The position numbers and the translations under genes were made by a program. A DNA stretch of 64,000 nucleotides. Origin: DATFVJ01 sp963851085 (GTDB lineage Bacteria; Actinomycetota; Actinomycetes; Streptosporangiales; Streptosporangiaceae). A model generated the notes under the pieces. It made no database searches. It was not told the DNA's origin and saw nothing but the letters and a program-made list of their open reading frames with translations. Positions within the stretch are counted from its first letter, which is position 1. Each line of letters starts with the position of its first letter. Location of the stretch: assembly GCA_963851085.1 (NCBI GenBank), contig CAWKNX010000010.1, positions 372,001 through 436,000 on the forward strand, given 5' to 3'. Positions 44,795-54,323 of the stretch are shown piece by piece.

Positions 44795-44971
44795 ATGCGC
44801 TTGCGCGGAAGTTTCAGCCTTCCTGTGCTGATTTATCTGATCGTCGGTATCTTCGTTGCCTGGAAACACGACTATATCAACCTGGTCGTGATCAAGATTG
44901 TGGCGTCGGCCCTGCTAGCCATCGTGCTCTGGTTCCTGGTCCTGCTCGGAGTCAACTTGCATATCCACTGA
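44795..44971 (+). CDS. Small two-helix membrane protein
   Basis: A 58-residue protein with two hydrophobic segments (LPVLIYLIVGIFVAW and IVASALLAIVLWFLVLLGV) separated by a short charged loop KHDYINLVVIK. Not assigned to a function; small proteins like this are common in actinobacteria. A GGGGGAGG run lies rather far upstream (44770-44777), so the start is provisional. Confidence 0.6.
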   Translation: MRLRGSFSLPVLIYLIVGIFVAWKHDYINLVVIKIVASALLAIVLWFLVLLGVNLHIH

Positions 44972-45053
44972 GCAGTTCAGGTGCGCCGGTGCGCCCGGTG
45001 GGCGAAGCCCACCGGGCGCACCGGCGTTTCCGGCCGGTCCCGGCCCGCAAGTC

Positions 45054-46160
45054 TCAGCTTTCGACGACAAAGCTGCGGCGCTGCGCGGCGAGCTGCGTGA
45101 CCAGGCTCGCGGAGCCACGTTCCTTCGCGAGCAGGCGTTCACGCTCGCTGATCGGGACGATCCAGAGCCAGCGGACCACGTCCCCGCCGAAGGTAAAGCC
45201 GGAAAGGTCAGGCGGGTCCGGCCCGAGCAGCCCGCCGGGCTCGTCGAGCAGCAGTACCGCCTCATTGCCGCCACCGAGCGGGAATGTCGCGGGTTCGTGG
45301 TACCAGCGCACGCTGTGGCCTGGGCCGAACCACGTGACGGACCGCCAGGGGTACTGCGCGAGCCATAGGAATACCCGCGCCGCCTGCGCACTCGGCAGGG
45401 TGCTTGCCAGGCAAAGCTCGATGCGCGCGTAACCGCCCGAATCCTCCACGAATTGCTCGACCACCGGCATCCGCTGGCAGCTCATGCCGACCGTGGAAAG
45501 CACTGTGTACGGCCGCGAGGAGGTGGGCGGCCGTTCCGTGACACCGACGAGCGGCTGTTTGCCGTTACCCGCGTCCCAGTAATGCGCACCCGGTCCGAGA
45601 CGCGCGAGCAAATGGCCTAGCACCGCCTGCTGGAAATTGCCCCAGGACGTCGGTTCCACGCGCCATTGCCAGAACGCCCGGGCCTGCTCGACGCGGGGCA
45701 CGAGCCCTTCCATGGCGTCGTCGAGCGACCACCCGAACGGCGTCTGCCCGATGACGTCCCTGCTGTAGCCGGGCATTCCGCGGGCCATATCGGCCCAGCC
45801 GGGAATCACGGCGAGCAACTGCCCGGATTCTAGGATGGCGATGCCATCGCCTTCCTCGAACCACAGAGCCTGCAATGTCCGCGCGTCGAAGGGCGGCCGT
45901 CCCTGCGGATGCTTGGTGTGGGCGGCCGGCATGATCGGCGCCTTGCCCGCGTTCAGCCGGCCCAGGTCCGTGGTCGGCGCCGCGGGCTGGTGATTGGCGA
46001 TCCAGGTCGCGGCGATGGCCGAGGTGTCGCCGTGCAGGTAGGCTGCGGTCGTGACCCCGTCGTACTCCACAGTCAGCCGACGGCTCTCGTAAGGGCTCGC
46101 ACTCTCCAGGATGACCTGCGGTGCTTGAGTAGGAGCGGGCCCCCTGCGAAGCGTCGGCAT
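45054..46160 (-). CDS. Suppressor-of-fused (SUFU) domain protein
   Basis: A 368-residue protein whose C-terminal half (about 200-360) looks like a bacterial SUFU domain: YTVLSTVGMSCQRMPVVEQF, RIELCLAS, then HEPATFPLGGGNEAVLLL and VRWLWIVPISERERLLAKE. The N-terminal half (EYDGVTTAAYLHGDTSAIAA, LWFEEGDGIAILESG) is not assigned. Bacterial SUFU proteins are often linked to polymorphic toxin immunity, but no toxin is adjacent. It is divergent from rlmN. Confidence 0.75.
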   Translation of the reverse strand: MPTLRRGPAPTQAPQVILESASPYESRRLTVEYDGVTTAAYLHGDTSAIAATWIANHQPAAPTTDLGRLNAGKAPIMPAAHTKHPQGRPPFDARTLQALWFEEGDGIAILESGQLLAVIPGWADMARGMPGYSRDVIGQTPFGWSLDDAMEGLVPRVEQARAFWQWRVEPTSWGNFQQAVLGHLLARLGPGAHYWDAGNGKQPLVGVTERPPTSSRPYTVLSTVGMSCQRMPVVEQFVEDSGGYARIELCLASTLPSAQAARVFLWLAQYPWRSVTWFGPGHSVRWYHEPATFPLGGGNEAVLLLDEPGGLLGPDPPDLSGFTFGGDVVRWLWIVPISERERLLAKERGSASLVTQLAAQRRSFVVES

Positions 46161-46281
46161 GGCTGAAATCTACTGACTTGCCGCAGGTCATCGCATGGAT
46201 AGGACGACATCGTTAAGGGTTTGCAATTGCGTGCGCCCGAGTGGGTGGGGTGGCGGGTGGGTTTCATGGAACGGAGCTGGC

Positions 46282-47514
46282 GTGGCGAGCCGTGATCATC
46301 CATCGGCCGTGGGCCCGCGCCACGTGGACCTGGGCGCACCAGACGCCGCCCCGGGGCTGCTTCCCGCGGCCGCCGCGGCCGGGACCGGGCCCACGGCGGC
46401 GCTCGGCCCTCCGGGCCTGGCCTGGCCCGCGCCCGGCCGGGCCAGGCCGCCGCGCCACCTCGCCGACCTGGATCCCGCGGCGCGGCGCGGCGTCATGGCC
46501 GAGCTTGGCGAGCCCGCCTTCCGGGCCGGCCAGTTGTCGCGGCACTACTTCGCACGGCTGACCCGCGACCCGGCCGACATGACGGATCTTCCCGCCCGGT
46601 CCCGTGAGCGGCTTTCCGCCGCGTTGCTCCCCGGGCTGCTCACCGCTGAGCGCGAGCTCGCCTGCGACGACGGGACCACGAGAAAGACACTGTGGCGGGC
46701 GTTCGATGGCGCCTACGTCGAGTCGGTGCTCATGCGGTATCCGGATCGTGTCACCGTGTGCGTCTCTTCCCAGGCAGGCTGCGGGATGGCGTGCCCGTTC
46801 TGTGCGACAGGCCAGGCGGGGCTCACCCGTAACCTGTCCGCCGCGGAGATCGTCGAGCAGGTCGTCGCCGCCGGCCGGGCACTGGCGGAAGCTGCCATAT
46901 CCGGCGGTCGCGGCCGGGTGTCCAACGTCGTGTTCATGGGCATGGGCGAGCCGCTCGCCAACTATCGCCACGTGATTTCCGCGGTGCGAAGGATCATCGA
47001 TCCGGTACCTGACGGCCTCGGCATCTCACGGCGGTCGGTCACCGTATCCACTGTCGGGCTGGTACCGGCGATCAGGCGGCTCGCCGCCGAGAATCTGGCC
47101 GTCACGCTCGCGGTCTCGCTGCACGCGCCCGACGACGGACTCCGGGACGAGCTTGTGCCCGTCAACGCGCGCTGGAAGATCGCTGAGGTGCTCGACGCGG
47201 CGTGGGCGTATACGGCATCGACGGGCCGCCGGGTGTCGATCGAGTACGCGCTGATCCGTGATGTCAACGATCAGGCATGGCGGGCCGACCTGCTGGGCTC
47301 ACTGCTCGCCGGCCGTCTTGCCCACGTCAACCTGATCCCGCTGAACCCGACGCCTGGATCGCGGTGGACGGCGTCGGAGCCGCGGGTGGCAGCGCGATTC
47401 CAGCGGCGGCTCGAGACACACGGCCTGCCTGTCACGATGCGCGATACCCGCGGGCGCGAGATCGACGGAGCCTGTGGTCAGCTAGCCGCATCCAGTCAGG
47501 CACCGATACGGTAA
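46282..47514 (+). CDS. rlmN: 23S rRNA/tRNA adenine-C2 methyltransferase RlmN
   Basis: RlmN is a radical-SAM enzyme that makes m2A2503 in 23S rRNA and m2A37 in tRNA. The cluster motif is C167-GMA-C171-PF-C174, followed by NVVFMGMGEPLANY and the SAM-binding segment VSTVGLVPAIRRLA. The catalytic Cys near the C terminus is in REIDGACGQL. A GTG start gives 410 residues with a Pro/Ala/Gly-rich leader of about 55 residues, longer than the usual protein (about 370). Confidence 0.94.
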   Translation: MASRDHPSAVGPRHVDLGAPDAAPGLLPAAAAAGTGPTAALGPPGLAWPAPGRARPPRHLADLDPAARRGVMAELGEPAFRAGQLSRHYFARLTRDPADMTDLPARSRERLSAALLPGLLTAERELACDDGTTRKTLWRAFDGAYVESVLMRYPDRVTVCVSSQAGCGMACPFCATGQAGLTRNLSAAEIVEQVVAAGRALAEAAISGGRGRVSNVVFMGMGEPLANYRHVISAVRRIIDPVPDGLGISRRSVTVSTVGLVPAIRRLAAENLAVTLAVSLHAPDDGLRDELVPVNARWKIAEVLDAAWAYTASTGRRVSIEYALIRDVNDQAWRADLLGSLLAGRLAHVNLIPLNPTPGSRWTASEPRVAARFQRRLETHGLPVTMRDTRGREIDGACGQLAASSQAPIR

Positions 47515-47520
47515 TCGGCC

Positions 47521-48312
47521 ATGTGGCGTGCGCTGCTCGCCCGGGGGGCCACCGGGTCGTCTGGGGACACCCCAGACCCCGATGGCCCGGGATCCCGCGG
47601 CGATTTGCCTGCCCGGCGTGGTGCCCGCCGGGCGCTGCGCCGGGCGCTGCGCCGGCCGCGGGTCCTGCTGCACGATGCTGTCGCCGGGTTGGTGCACCGC
47701 GGGTGGCGGGCCGTGCAGTCAGCGGCCCTGATCACTGCGGAGACCGCGGCGGGGCGGCGGTTCGCCAGCTTCGGCCGCGGTGCCAGCATGGCGTTCCCGA
47801 CTGGCACGGTGTTCGGCGAGCGGTGGATCGCGATCGGCCAGGACACCATGATCGGCATGCACGTCACCATGTGTGCCGGCATGGTTCCCGGCCAGGATCT
47901 TGGCACCCAGCCGGTGCTGCGGGTGGGCGACCGCTGCGTCATCGGGCGTGGCAGTCACATCGTCGCGCACCGGTCGGTGGAGATCGGTGACGACGTGTAC
48001 ACGGGTCCGTACGTGTACATAACGGATCAGAATCACGGCTACGCGGACCCGGACACGCCGATCGGCAGGCAATGGCCGAGCAATGACACGGTGTCCATCG
48101 GCTCCGGGGCGTGGCTCGGCGCCGGGGTGATTATCCTGCCTGGCGCCGTGATCGGCAGGAACGTCGTGGTCGCCGCGGGCTCTGTCGTCCGCGGCAACGT
48201 GCCGGACCGCTGCGTCGTCGCGGGTGTGCCGGCCAAGGTCGTCCGTGAGTACGTCCCGGGCAGTGGCTGGAAGCCGCCGTTCCGTGATGGCGGCACGCAG
48301 CCGGTGGCTTAG
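47521..48312 (+). CDS. Hexapeptide-repeat acyltransferase
   Basis: A 263-residue left-handed beta-helix transferase of the LbH/maa-like class. The repeats are visible as VEIGDDVYTGPYVYI, VSIGSGAWLGAGVIILPGAV and IGRNVVVAAGSVV, with the family end VPAKVVREY. Substrate is unknown; acetylation of a sugar or small molecule is likely. The start is six bases after the rlmN stop, so it is probably cotranscribed. Confidence 0.85.
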   Translation: MWRALLARGATGSSGDTPDPDGPGSRGDLPARRGARRALRRALRRPRVLLHDAVAGLVHRGWRAVQSAALITAETAAGRRFASFGRGASMAFPTGTVFGERWIAIGQDTMIGMHVTMCAGMVPGQDLGTQPVLRVGDRCVIGRGSHIVAHRSVEIGDDVYTGPYVYITDQNHGYADPDTPIGRQWPSNDTVSIGSGAWLGAGVIILPGAVIGRNVVVAAGSVVRGNVPDRCVVAGVPAKVVREYVPGSGWKPPFRDGGTQPVA

Positions 48313-48553
48313 GTCTCTTGGCTTGGGCGATGTAGCGGCCATGAGGCGGCAACGCCGCACCAACCCGCGCACGCCACCATGCACAGCCGTTAAGTATGTT
48401 CCCGGGTTCACACTGTAGTGAGAGTCACAGCGCTAAACCTCACCCTGTGCCGCATGCTGAGATGGACTGCACTAAGGTTCGTCAGCAGCGCACGACCGGG
48501 CGTGACAGCCGGTAGCGCAGGATGACCCACACGAGCAACGGAGGCGTCGGGCG

Positions 48554-49360
48554 ATGACGCAGACGACGATGACGCCGCAGCGGACCCGGGCCAAGATCCC
48601 CGCCCGGACGCTGCGGACCGGCCCCTGGTGGCGAGAACCCGCCGTCACCGCCGTGCTGCTCACCATCTGGGTGGCCTATGCGGTGGTGCGCGTCTTCATG
48701 GGCCGCTGGTACTGGGTGCCGCAGTACCACTACCTGACGCCGTTCTACTCGCCGTGTATCAGCGGCGCCTGCGCCGCCGGGTCGAGCAGCCTCGGCACCT
48801 GGTTCCCGAAGGTTCCCTCGATCGTCCCGTACGCGATCGTGTCACTGCCGTTCATCCTTGGATTCCGGCTGAGCTGCTACTACTACCGTGGGGCGTACTA
48901 CCGGTCGTTCTGGCAGGCCCCGACCGCCTGCGCCGTGCGCGAGCCACACGCCCGCTACACAGGAGAGACCAGGTTCCCGCTCATCCTGCAGAACCTGCAC
49001 AGGTACTTCTTCTTCATCGTGATACTCGTCTCCGTGCTCAACACCTACGACCTCATCGATGCCTTCCACAGCAAGACAGGCGGGGTTGGATTCGGCCTGG
49101 GCACGCTCATCATGCTGGTCAACGTTGTGCTGTTGTGGGCTTACGCATTGGGGTGCCACTCGTGCAGGCACATCACCGGCGGGCGGCTCAAGCACTTCTC
49201 CAAGCACCCGGCCCGATACTGGATATGGACGCAGGTCTCGAAGCTGAACGCCCGGCACAAGCAGCTCGCCTGGATCACGCTGGGCACACTGATGCTGACC
49301 GATCTCTACATCATGCTCGTGGCCAGCAACGCCATCTCCGACCTGCGGTTCTTCAATTAA
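48554..49360 (+). CDS. sdhC: Succinate dehydrogenase membrane subunit
   Basis: The 268-residue membrane anchor of succinate dehydrogenase/fumarate reductase in the actinobacterial single-anchor form. About five hydrophobic segments are visible (for example VTAVLLTIWVAYAVV, IVPYAIVSLPFILGF, FFFIVILVSVL). Possible haem-ligand or quinone-side His residues are in LILQNLHRYFFFI and GCHSCRHITGG. GGAGGCG precedes the ATG. sdhA follows by 14 bp, sdhB after that; no sdhD is present. Confidence 0.88.
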   Translation: MTQTTMTPQRTRAKIPARTLRTGPWWREPAVTAVLLTIWVAYAVVRVFMGRWYWVPQYHYLTPFYSPCISGACAAGSSSLGTWFPKVPSIVPYAIVSLPFILGFRLSCYYYRGAYYRSFWQAPTACAVREPHARYTGETRFPLILQNLHRYFFFIVILVSVLNTYDLIDAFHSKTGGVGFGLGTLIMLVNVVLLWAYALGCHSCRHITGGRLKHFSKHPARYWIWTQVSKLNARHKQLAWITLGTLMLTDLYIMLVASNAISDLRFFN

Positions 49361-49374
49361 GGTGACCTGAGGCG

Positions 49375-51300
49375 ATGACTGAGATCGAACGCCATTCCTA
49401 CGACGTGGTAGTGGTTGGAGCGGGCGGTTCCGGCCTGCGCGCCGCCATCGAAGCGCGGCTGCAAGGGAAGAAGACCGCGGTCATTTCCAAGTCGCTGTTC
49501 GGCAAGGCGCACACGGTGATGGCCGAGGGCGGCGCGGCGGCGGCGATGGGCAACGTGAACGCCCGCGACAACTGGCAGGTGCACTTCCGCGATACGATGC
49601 GCGGCGGCAAGTTCCTGAACAGCTGGCGGATGGCTGAGCTGCATGCCAAGGAAGCGCCCGACCGCGTCTGGGAACTGGAGTCCTGGGGCGCGCTGTTCGA
49701 CCGGACCAAAGACGGGAAGATCAGCCAGCGCAACTTCGGCGGGCACGAGTACCCACGGCTCGCCCATGTCGGAGACCGCACCGGCCTGGAGATGATCCGC
49801 ACCCTGCAACAGAAGGTGGTCGCGCTGCAGCAGGAGGACGCCGTCGCGCACGGCGACCCCGAGGCGCGGATCAAGATCTTTGCCGAGACCACCATCACCC
49901 GCCTGCTCAGGGACGGCGAACGGGTCGCGGGCGCGTTCGGCTATGTCAGGGACACCGGCCGGTTCATCCTGTTCGAGGCGCCCGCCGTGATCATGGCCAC
50001 CGGCGGCATCGGGAAGTCGTGGAAGGTCACCTCCAACTCGTGGGAGTACACCGGCGACGGGCACGCTCTCGCGCTGCTGGCTGGCGCGACCCTGGTGAAC
50101 ATGGAGTTCGTCCAGTTCCACCCGACCGGGATGGTGTGGCCGCTGTCCGTGAAGGGCCTGCTCGTCACCGAGTCGGTGCGCGGCGACGGCGGCGTGCTGC
50201 GCAACTCCGAGGGCAAGCGGTTCATGTTCGACTACGTGCCTGACGTCTTCCGCGCGCAGTACGCGGAGACGGAAGAGGAGGGGGACCGCTGGTACACCGA
50301 CCCGGAGCACAACCGGCGGCCACCCGAACTGCTTCCCCGCGACGAGGTTGCCAGGTCCATCAACGCCGAGGTCAAGGCCGGCCGTGGCACCGAGCACGGT
50401 GGCGTGTTCCTCGACGTGTCGACCAGGCTGCCCGCTGCGGAAATCCTGCGGAAGCTGCCGTCCATGCACCACCAGTTCAAGGAACTCGCCGATGTCGACA
50501 TCACAAAGGAACCGATGGAGGTCGGGCCGACCTGCCACTACATGATGGGCGGCGTCGAGGTGGACCCGGACACCGCGGCCGCGCTCACGCCCGGTCTGTT
50601 CTCGGTCGGCGAATCCTCCGGCGGCATGCACGGCTCCAACCGGCTCGGCGGCAACTCCCTGTCCGACCTGGTGGTCTTCGGCCGCCGGGCCGGCCTGGGC
50701 GCGGCCCAGTATGTGGACGCCCTGACATCGCGGCCTACCGCGCCCGACAGCGAAATCACCGCGGCCGAGGCGGAAGCGCTCGCGCCGCTTGAGCGGGGCG
50801 GTACCGGATCCGGGGAGAACCCGTACACACTGCACGCCGAACTCCAGCAGACGATGAACGATCTCGTCGGCATCATCAGGCGGGCCGGGGAAATTGAGAG
50901 CGCGCTCGGTCACCTGGAAAAGCTACGCGAGCGCGCCGGCGCGGTGAGCGCGTCCGGTGGGCGGGCGTACAACCCCGGCTGGCACCTGGCCCTCGACCTG
51001 CGGAACATGCTGCTGGTCTCCGAATGCGTGGCACGCGCCGCCCTCGAGCGCGAGGAGAGCCGCGGCGGCCACACCCGGGACGACTTCCCGCAGATGTCGC
51101 CGGAATGGCGCAAGGTCAACCTGATCTGCTCGCTTGACGGTGACAGGCTGGCACTGAAACGCCAGCGGCTCGAGCCGATGCGTGACGATCTGATCAAGCT
51201 CTTCGACCGCGAGGAACTGAAGAAGTACATGACCGCCGAGGAACTCACCGCCGCCGGTGCGGCAGACGCCGCCACCACCGGGCAGGAGAAGGGCCAATGA
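49375..51300 (+). CDS. sdhA: Succinate dehydrogenase flavoprotein subunit
   Basis: The FAD-containing catalytic subunit that oxidises succinate to fumarate in the TCA cycle and feeds electrons to sdhB. The dinucleotide motif is VVVVGAGGSGLRAA (G15-A-G-G-S-G20); the FAD-linking region is SLFGKAHTVMAEGG. Active-site segments include QFHPTGMVWPLSV, GDGGVLRNSEGKRF, and HYMMGGVEVD. The C-terminal capping part ends with HTRDDFPQMSPEWRKVN. The stop overlaps the sdhB ATG (ATGA). Confidence 0.96.
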   Translation: MTEIERHSYDVVVVGAGGSGLRAAIEARLQGKKTAVISKSLFGKAHTVMAEGGAAAAMGNVNARDNWQVHFRDTMRGGKFLNSWRMAELHAKEAPDRVWELESWGALFDRTKDGKISQRNFGGHEYPRLAHVGDRTGLEMIRTLQQKVVALQQEDAVAHGDPEARIKIFAETTITRLLRDGERVAGAFGYVRDTGRFILFEAPAVIMATGGIGKSWKVTSNSWEYTGDGHALALLAGATLVNMEFVQFHPTGMVWPLSVKGLLVTESVRGDGGVLRNSEGKRFMFDYVPDVFRAQYAETEEEGDRWYTDPEHNRRPPELLPRDEVARSINAEVKAGRGTEHGGVFLDVSTRLPAAEILRKLPSMHHQFKELADVDITKEPMEVGPTCHYMMGGVEVDPDTAAALTPGLFSVGESSGGMHGSNRLGGNSLSDLVVFGRRAGLGAAQYVDALTSRPTAPDSEITAAEAEALAPLERGGTGSGENPYTLHAELQQTMNDLVGIIRRAGEIESALGHLEKLRERAGAVSASGGRAYNPGWHLALDLRNMLLVSECVARAALEREESRGGHTRDDFPQMSPEWRKVNLICSLDGDRLALKRQRLEPMRDDLIKLFDREELKKYMTAEELTAAGAADAATTGQEKGQ

Positions 51301-52082
51301 GCTACAAGGCACAGTTGAAGGTGTGGCGGGGCGACGCTGGGCAGGGTGACTTCACCGACTACCAGGTGGAAGTCAACGAGGGCGAGGTCGTGCTCGACAT
51401 ACTGCACCGGCTACAGGCCACGCAGACACCCGACCTTGCCGTGCGGTGGAACTGCAAGGCAGGCAAGTGCGGCTCGTGCTCGATGGAGATCAACGGCATG
51501 CCGCGGCTCGCCTGCATGACCCGGATGAACACGTTCACCGAGGACGAGACCATCACGGTGAACCCGATACGCACGTTTCCCGTCATCCGTGACCTGGTCA
51601 CCGACGTGTCCTTCAACTATGGGAAGGCACGGCAGATCCCGTCGTTCACGCCCGATCCCTCGCTCAAGCCGGGCGAGTACCGGATGGCGCAGACCGACGT
51701 GGAGCGCTCGCAGGAGTTCCGAAAGTGCATCGAGTGCTTCCTGTGCCAGAACGTCTGCCACGTCATCAGGGATCACGAGGACAATGAGGCCGCGTTCGCG
51801 GGGCCGCGGTTCCTCATGCGCATCGCCGAACTCGAAATGCATCCGCTGGACGTCGCCGACCGCCGCAACAGCGCGCAGGAAGACTTCGGGCTCGGCTACT
51901 GCAACATCACCAAGTGCTGCACCGACGTATGCCCCGAGCACATCAAGATCACCGACAACGCGCTCATCCCGATGAAGGAGCGCGTGGTGGGCCGCAAGTA
52001 CGACCCGCTGGTCTGGCTCGGCTCGAAGATCACCCGTCGCCGCAGGGCCAGTGACACCCCCAAGGTGCCTGGCAAGAGTTAG
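51297..52082 (+). CDS. sdhB: Succinate dehydrogenase iron-sulfur subunit
   Basis: The electron-transfer subunit with three Fe-S clusters. The [2Fe-2S] motif is CKAGKCGSCSMEI and LACMTRM; the [4Fe-4S] and [3Fe-4S] ligands are in CIECFLCQNVCHV and CNITKCCTDVCPEHIKI. It overlaps sdhA by four bases, so translation is coupled. A strong hairpin lies 247 bp downstream. Confidence 0.96.
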   Translation: MSYKAQLKVWRGDAGQGDFTDYQVEVNEGEVVLDILHRLQATQTPDLAVRWNCKAGKCGSCSMEINGMPRLACMTRMNTFTEDETITVNPIRTFPVIRDLVTDVSFNYGKARQIPSFTPDPSLKPGEYRMAQTDVERSQEFRKCIECFLCQNVCHVIRDHEDNEAAFAGPRFLMRIAELEMHPLDVADRRNSAQEDFGLGYCNITKCCTDVCPEHIKITDNALIPMKERVVGRKYDPLVWLGSKITRRRRASDTPKVPGKS

Positions 52083-52328
52083 GGCGCGTCCCGGAGATCT
52101 TTGGCCAGCCGCCCGTCTGGGCCCCGCCCCGGCGACGCCCAGACGGCGGCTGGCCGCGTTCTCGCCCGCCGACGTAGGACACCGCTACGAGGGCGGGCTT
52201 GCGGCCTCGCCAGCCACCGCCGGGACCGGCGCTCGCGACCACCGAGATCCACGGGACGCGCCCTGGCTCCCGAACGGCTGCCGCGGCTTGCGCGGGGCAG
52301 GGGAGGCGGACCGGTTCTTCGCAGGCGC

Positions 52329-52362
52329 GGTGGCCCCGCAACGCCTGCGTTGCGGGGCCACC
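52329..52362. terminator. Bidirectional hairpin terminator
   Basis: A perfect 15-bp stem (GGTGGCCCCGCAACG and its complement at 52348-52362) with a CCTG loop sits between the convergent sdhB (+) and the secreted-protein gene (-). The spacer 52083-52328 before it shows no gene. Confidence 0.85.
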
Positions 52363-52375
52363 ACGCTCCTGCCGG

Positions 52376-52879
52376 TCACTTGAAGCAGTGCACCCTGACC
52401 GCCTTGCTCTTGAGACGCACGTTCACGACTCGCGGGACGAACCCGACCGGGAACACGATATGGACGTCCGCGGTTCCCCGGTACGTAGCCGCGGTCCCCT
52501 TGCAGTTACGTGAGGTGCTCCCCTGGAGGGATTTCCTGTGGTGGTTCGCGAGGGTCTTCGCGCTGACCCTTGTGCCGTTGCGGAACAGCCGCAGGGTCAG
52601 CCCGAGAGTAGGCACGGCCCTCGAGCACTTAATGACGCCGAAGACGGTGATGAGCCTTGGCCGATGGGTTGCCGTGCGCACTTTGCCGATCTTCAATACT
52701 TCAGTGGCATCGCAGTTGATGGCCTTCTTGGCCGGTGACATCACCTTGACCACGTGGCTCGTCGATAGGCCCCCGGGCGACGGCGCTGCCAGGGTGGATG
52801 CCTGCGCCGTGGCCAGCGGCCCGGCGCCTAGTGCTGCTGCGATCGCGACAGCCACAACGGCCGTTCTGGTAAATCTCAT
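52376..52879 (-). CDS. Secreted protein of unknown function
   Basis: A 167-residue protein with a clear signal peptide: MRFTRTAVVAVAIAAALG followed by a likely cleavage after AQA. The mature part is basic, has four Cys that could pair (INCDATE, VIKCSRA, RNCKGT, VHCFK) and looks like a small beta-rich domain; no family is recognised. AAGGGG precedes the ATG. An inverted repeat GGCATATC/GATATGCC at 52899-52920 sits in the 5' leader. Confidence 0.7.
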   Translation of the reverse strand: MRFTRTAVVAVAIAAALGAGPLATAQASTLAAPSPGGLSTSHVVKVMSPAKKAINCDATEVLKIGKVRTATHRPRLITVFGVIKCSRAVPTLGLTLRLFRNGTRVSAKTLANHHRKSLQGSTSRNCKGTAATYRGTADVHIVFPVGFVPRVVNVRLKSKAVRVHCFK

Positions 52880-53287
52880 TTTGCCCCTTGATGTCCCCGG
52901 CATATCCGGGCTGATATGCCGCATCCCACATCTGCCCGTCGATGAAGACGGAGCGGCGGCACCGGGCTGGTTGCGGCAGGGAAAACGGTTAGGTGCCCCC
53001 GTAACCGGATGAATCGGAGTATCCACCTCAATCGCTTGAACCGCAAGCCAGGCGCGGGCGCGCGCCGCGTATGCGCGTTTGCCGCGAAAATTCCTCTTAC
53101 CGAACCCTGGGAAAGATCGCGGCCCTGAATCTTAGTGACGTCACCCACGACCGCGCCTCCCGCGTCTACATCCCTGGGTGTCCCTCAGGCAAAGCTCGCA
53201 GGCGGGCGGCACGGTGCGGCCACTGTTTGGCATGATTACCGGGACTGAGGCAGGCAGGGCCGCGTCCTGCCATAGTGAGAGGCCGTC
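52880..53287. promoter_or_regulatory. Divergent promoter region
   Basis: A 408-bp gap between the divergent secreted-protein gene and uppP. It carries the GGCATATC-N6-GATATGCC dyad (52899-52920), which could be an operator, and no gene. Confidence 0.4.
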
Positions 53288-54289
53288 ATGACCCACCTGA
53301 CCTACCCGGAAGCAGCGATCATCGGTCTGCTGCAAGGCGTGACCGAACTCTTCCCCGTGTCCAGCCTCGGTCACAGCGTGCTGCTTCCGGCGATCATCGG
53401 CGGCCAGTGGGCGCGCGACCTGAGCGTGTCCGCGACGGAATCGCCATACCTGGCGTTCGTCGTCGGCCTGCACGTCGCCACGGCGCTCGCATTGATGATC
53501 TACTTCTGGCGGGAGTGGATACGGATCATCGGCGGGTTCTTCTCCTCGATCCGGGACCGCCATATCGAGACCGCCGACCAGCGGCTAGCCTGGATGATCA
53601 TTCTCGCCACCATTCCTGTCGGCATCGCCGGCCTTGCGCTCGAACACACCTTCCGCGTGCTGCTCGGCAAGCCGATCCCCGCCTCCATCTTCCTCACCCT
53701 GAACGGCCTGATCCTGTACGGGGGCGAACGGCTGCGCAGGAAGGCGTCACGCCGTGCCGACGAGGAAGTGGCCGCCGAGGTGGCGGAGGCCGAGCTGGCG
53801 GAGGCCGAGCTGGCGGAGGGCGGCAGGCCAGGCAGGCACGCCGCGGGCAATCGCGCGGTGCGGCAGCAGGAGGCCGCGCTCGACCTCGCCTCGGACCGGC
53901 GGCTCGCCGATATGGGCTACCTCCAGGCCCTGATCATCGGATCCGCGCAGATTCTCGCGCTGGCCGCCGGTATCAGCCGGTCGGGTATCACCATGGTGGC
54001 CGGCCTGCTCCGCGGCCTGTCGCACGAAGACGCGGCACGGTTCGCGTTCCTGCTTGCGACGCCGGTCATCCTGGCGGCGGGCGTGCTCAAGATTCCGCCC
54101 GACCTGATGGGCCCGCCCGCCAACGGGATCCATGGCCAGATCCTGGTCGGCAGCCTGCTGTCCGGCGTCGGCGCGTACCTGTCGGTCCGTTTCCTCACCA
54201 AGTACTTCCAGACGCGAACGCTCACCCCGTTCGCGATCTACTGCCTGGTGGTGGGCCTCGGCAGCTTCGTCTACCTCACCGCCACCTAG
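53288..54289 (+). CDS. uppP: Undecaprenyl-diphosphatase
   Basis: UppP (BacA) recycles undecaprenyl diphosphate to the carrier lipid monophosphate for cell-wall synthesis and is a multi-pass membrane enzyme. Active-site motifs are LLQGVTELFPVSSLGH near the N terminus and LAAGISRSGITM. Between the first and second half lies a hydrophilic insertion of about 45 residues (RRADEEVAAEVAEAELAEAE region) containing 15-bp units GAGGCCGAGCTGGCG (53786-53815). Length is 333 versus about 270-280. The stop codon lies inside a 16-bp-arm hairpin. Confidence 0.94.
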   Translation: MTHLTYPEAAIIGLLQGVTELFPVSSLGHSVLLPAIIGGQWARDLSVSATESPYLAFVVGLHVATALALMIYFWREWIRIIGGFFSSIRDRHIETADQRLAWMIILATIPVGIAGLALEHTFRVLLGKPIPASIFLTLNGLILYGGERLRRKASRRADEEVAAEVAEAELAEAELAEGGRPGRHAAGNRAVRQQEAALDLASDRRLADMGYLQALIIGSAQILALAAGISRSGITMVAGLLRGLSHEDAARFAFLLATPVILAAGVLKIPPDLMGPPANGIHGQILVGSLLSGVGAYLSVRFLTKYFQTRTLTPFAIYCLVVGLGSFVYLTAT

Positions 54290-54323
54290 TACTACAGGGC
54301 TTGATCTAGCCCTGTAGTACTAG
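54286..54323 (+). terminator. Hairpin overlapping the uppP stop
   Basis: Perfect 16-bp arms (CTAGTACTACAGGGCT at 54286-54301 and complement at 54308-54323) with a 6-nt loop. It contains the TAG stop codon of uppP and could act as terminator or mRNA 3' protector. Confidence 0.75.
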
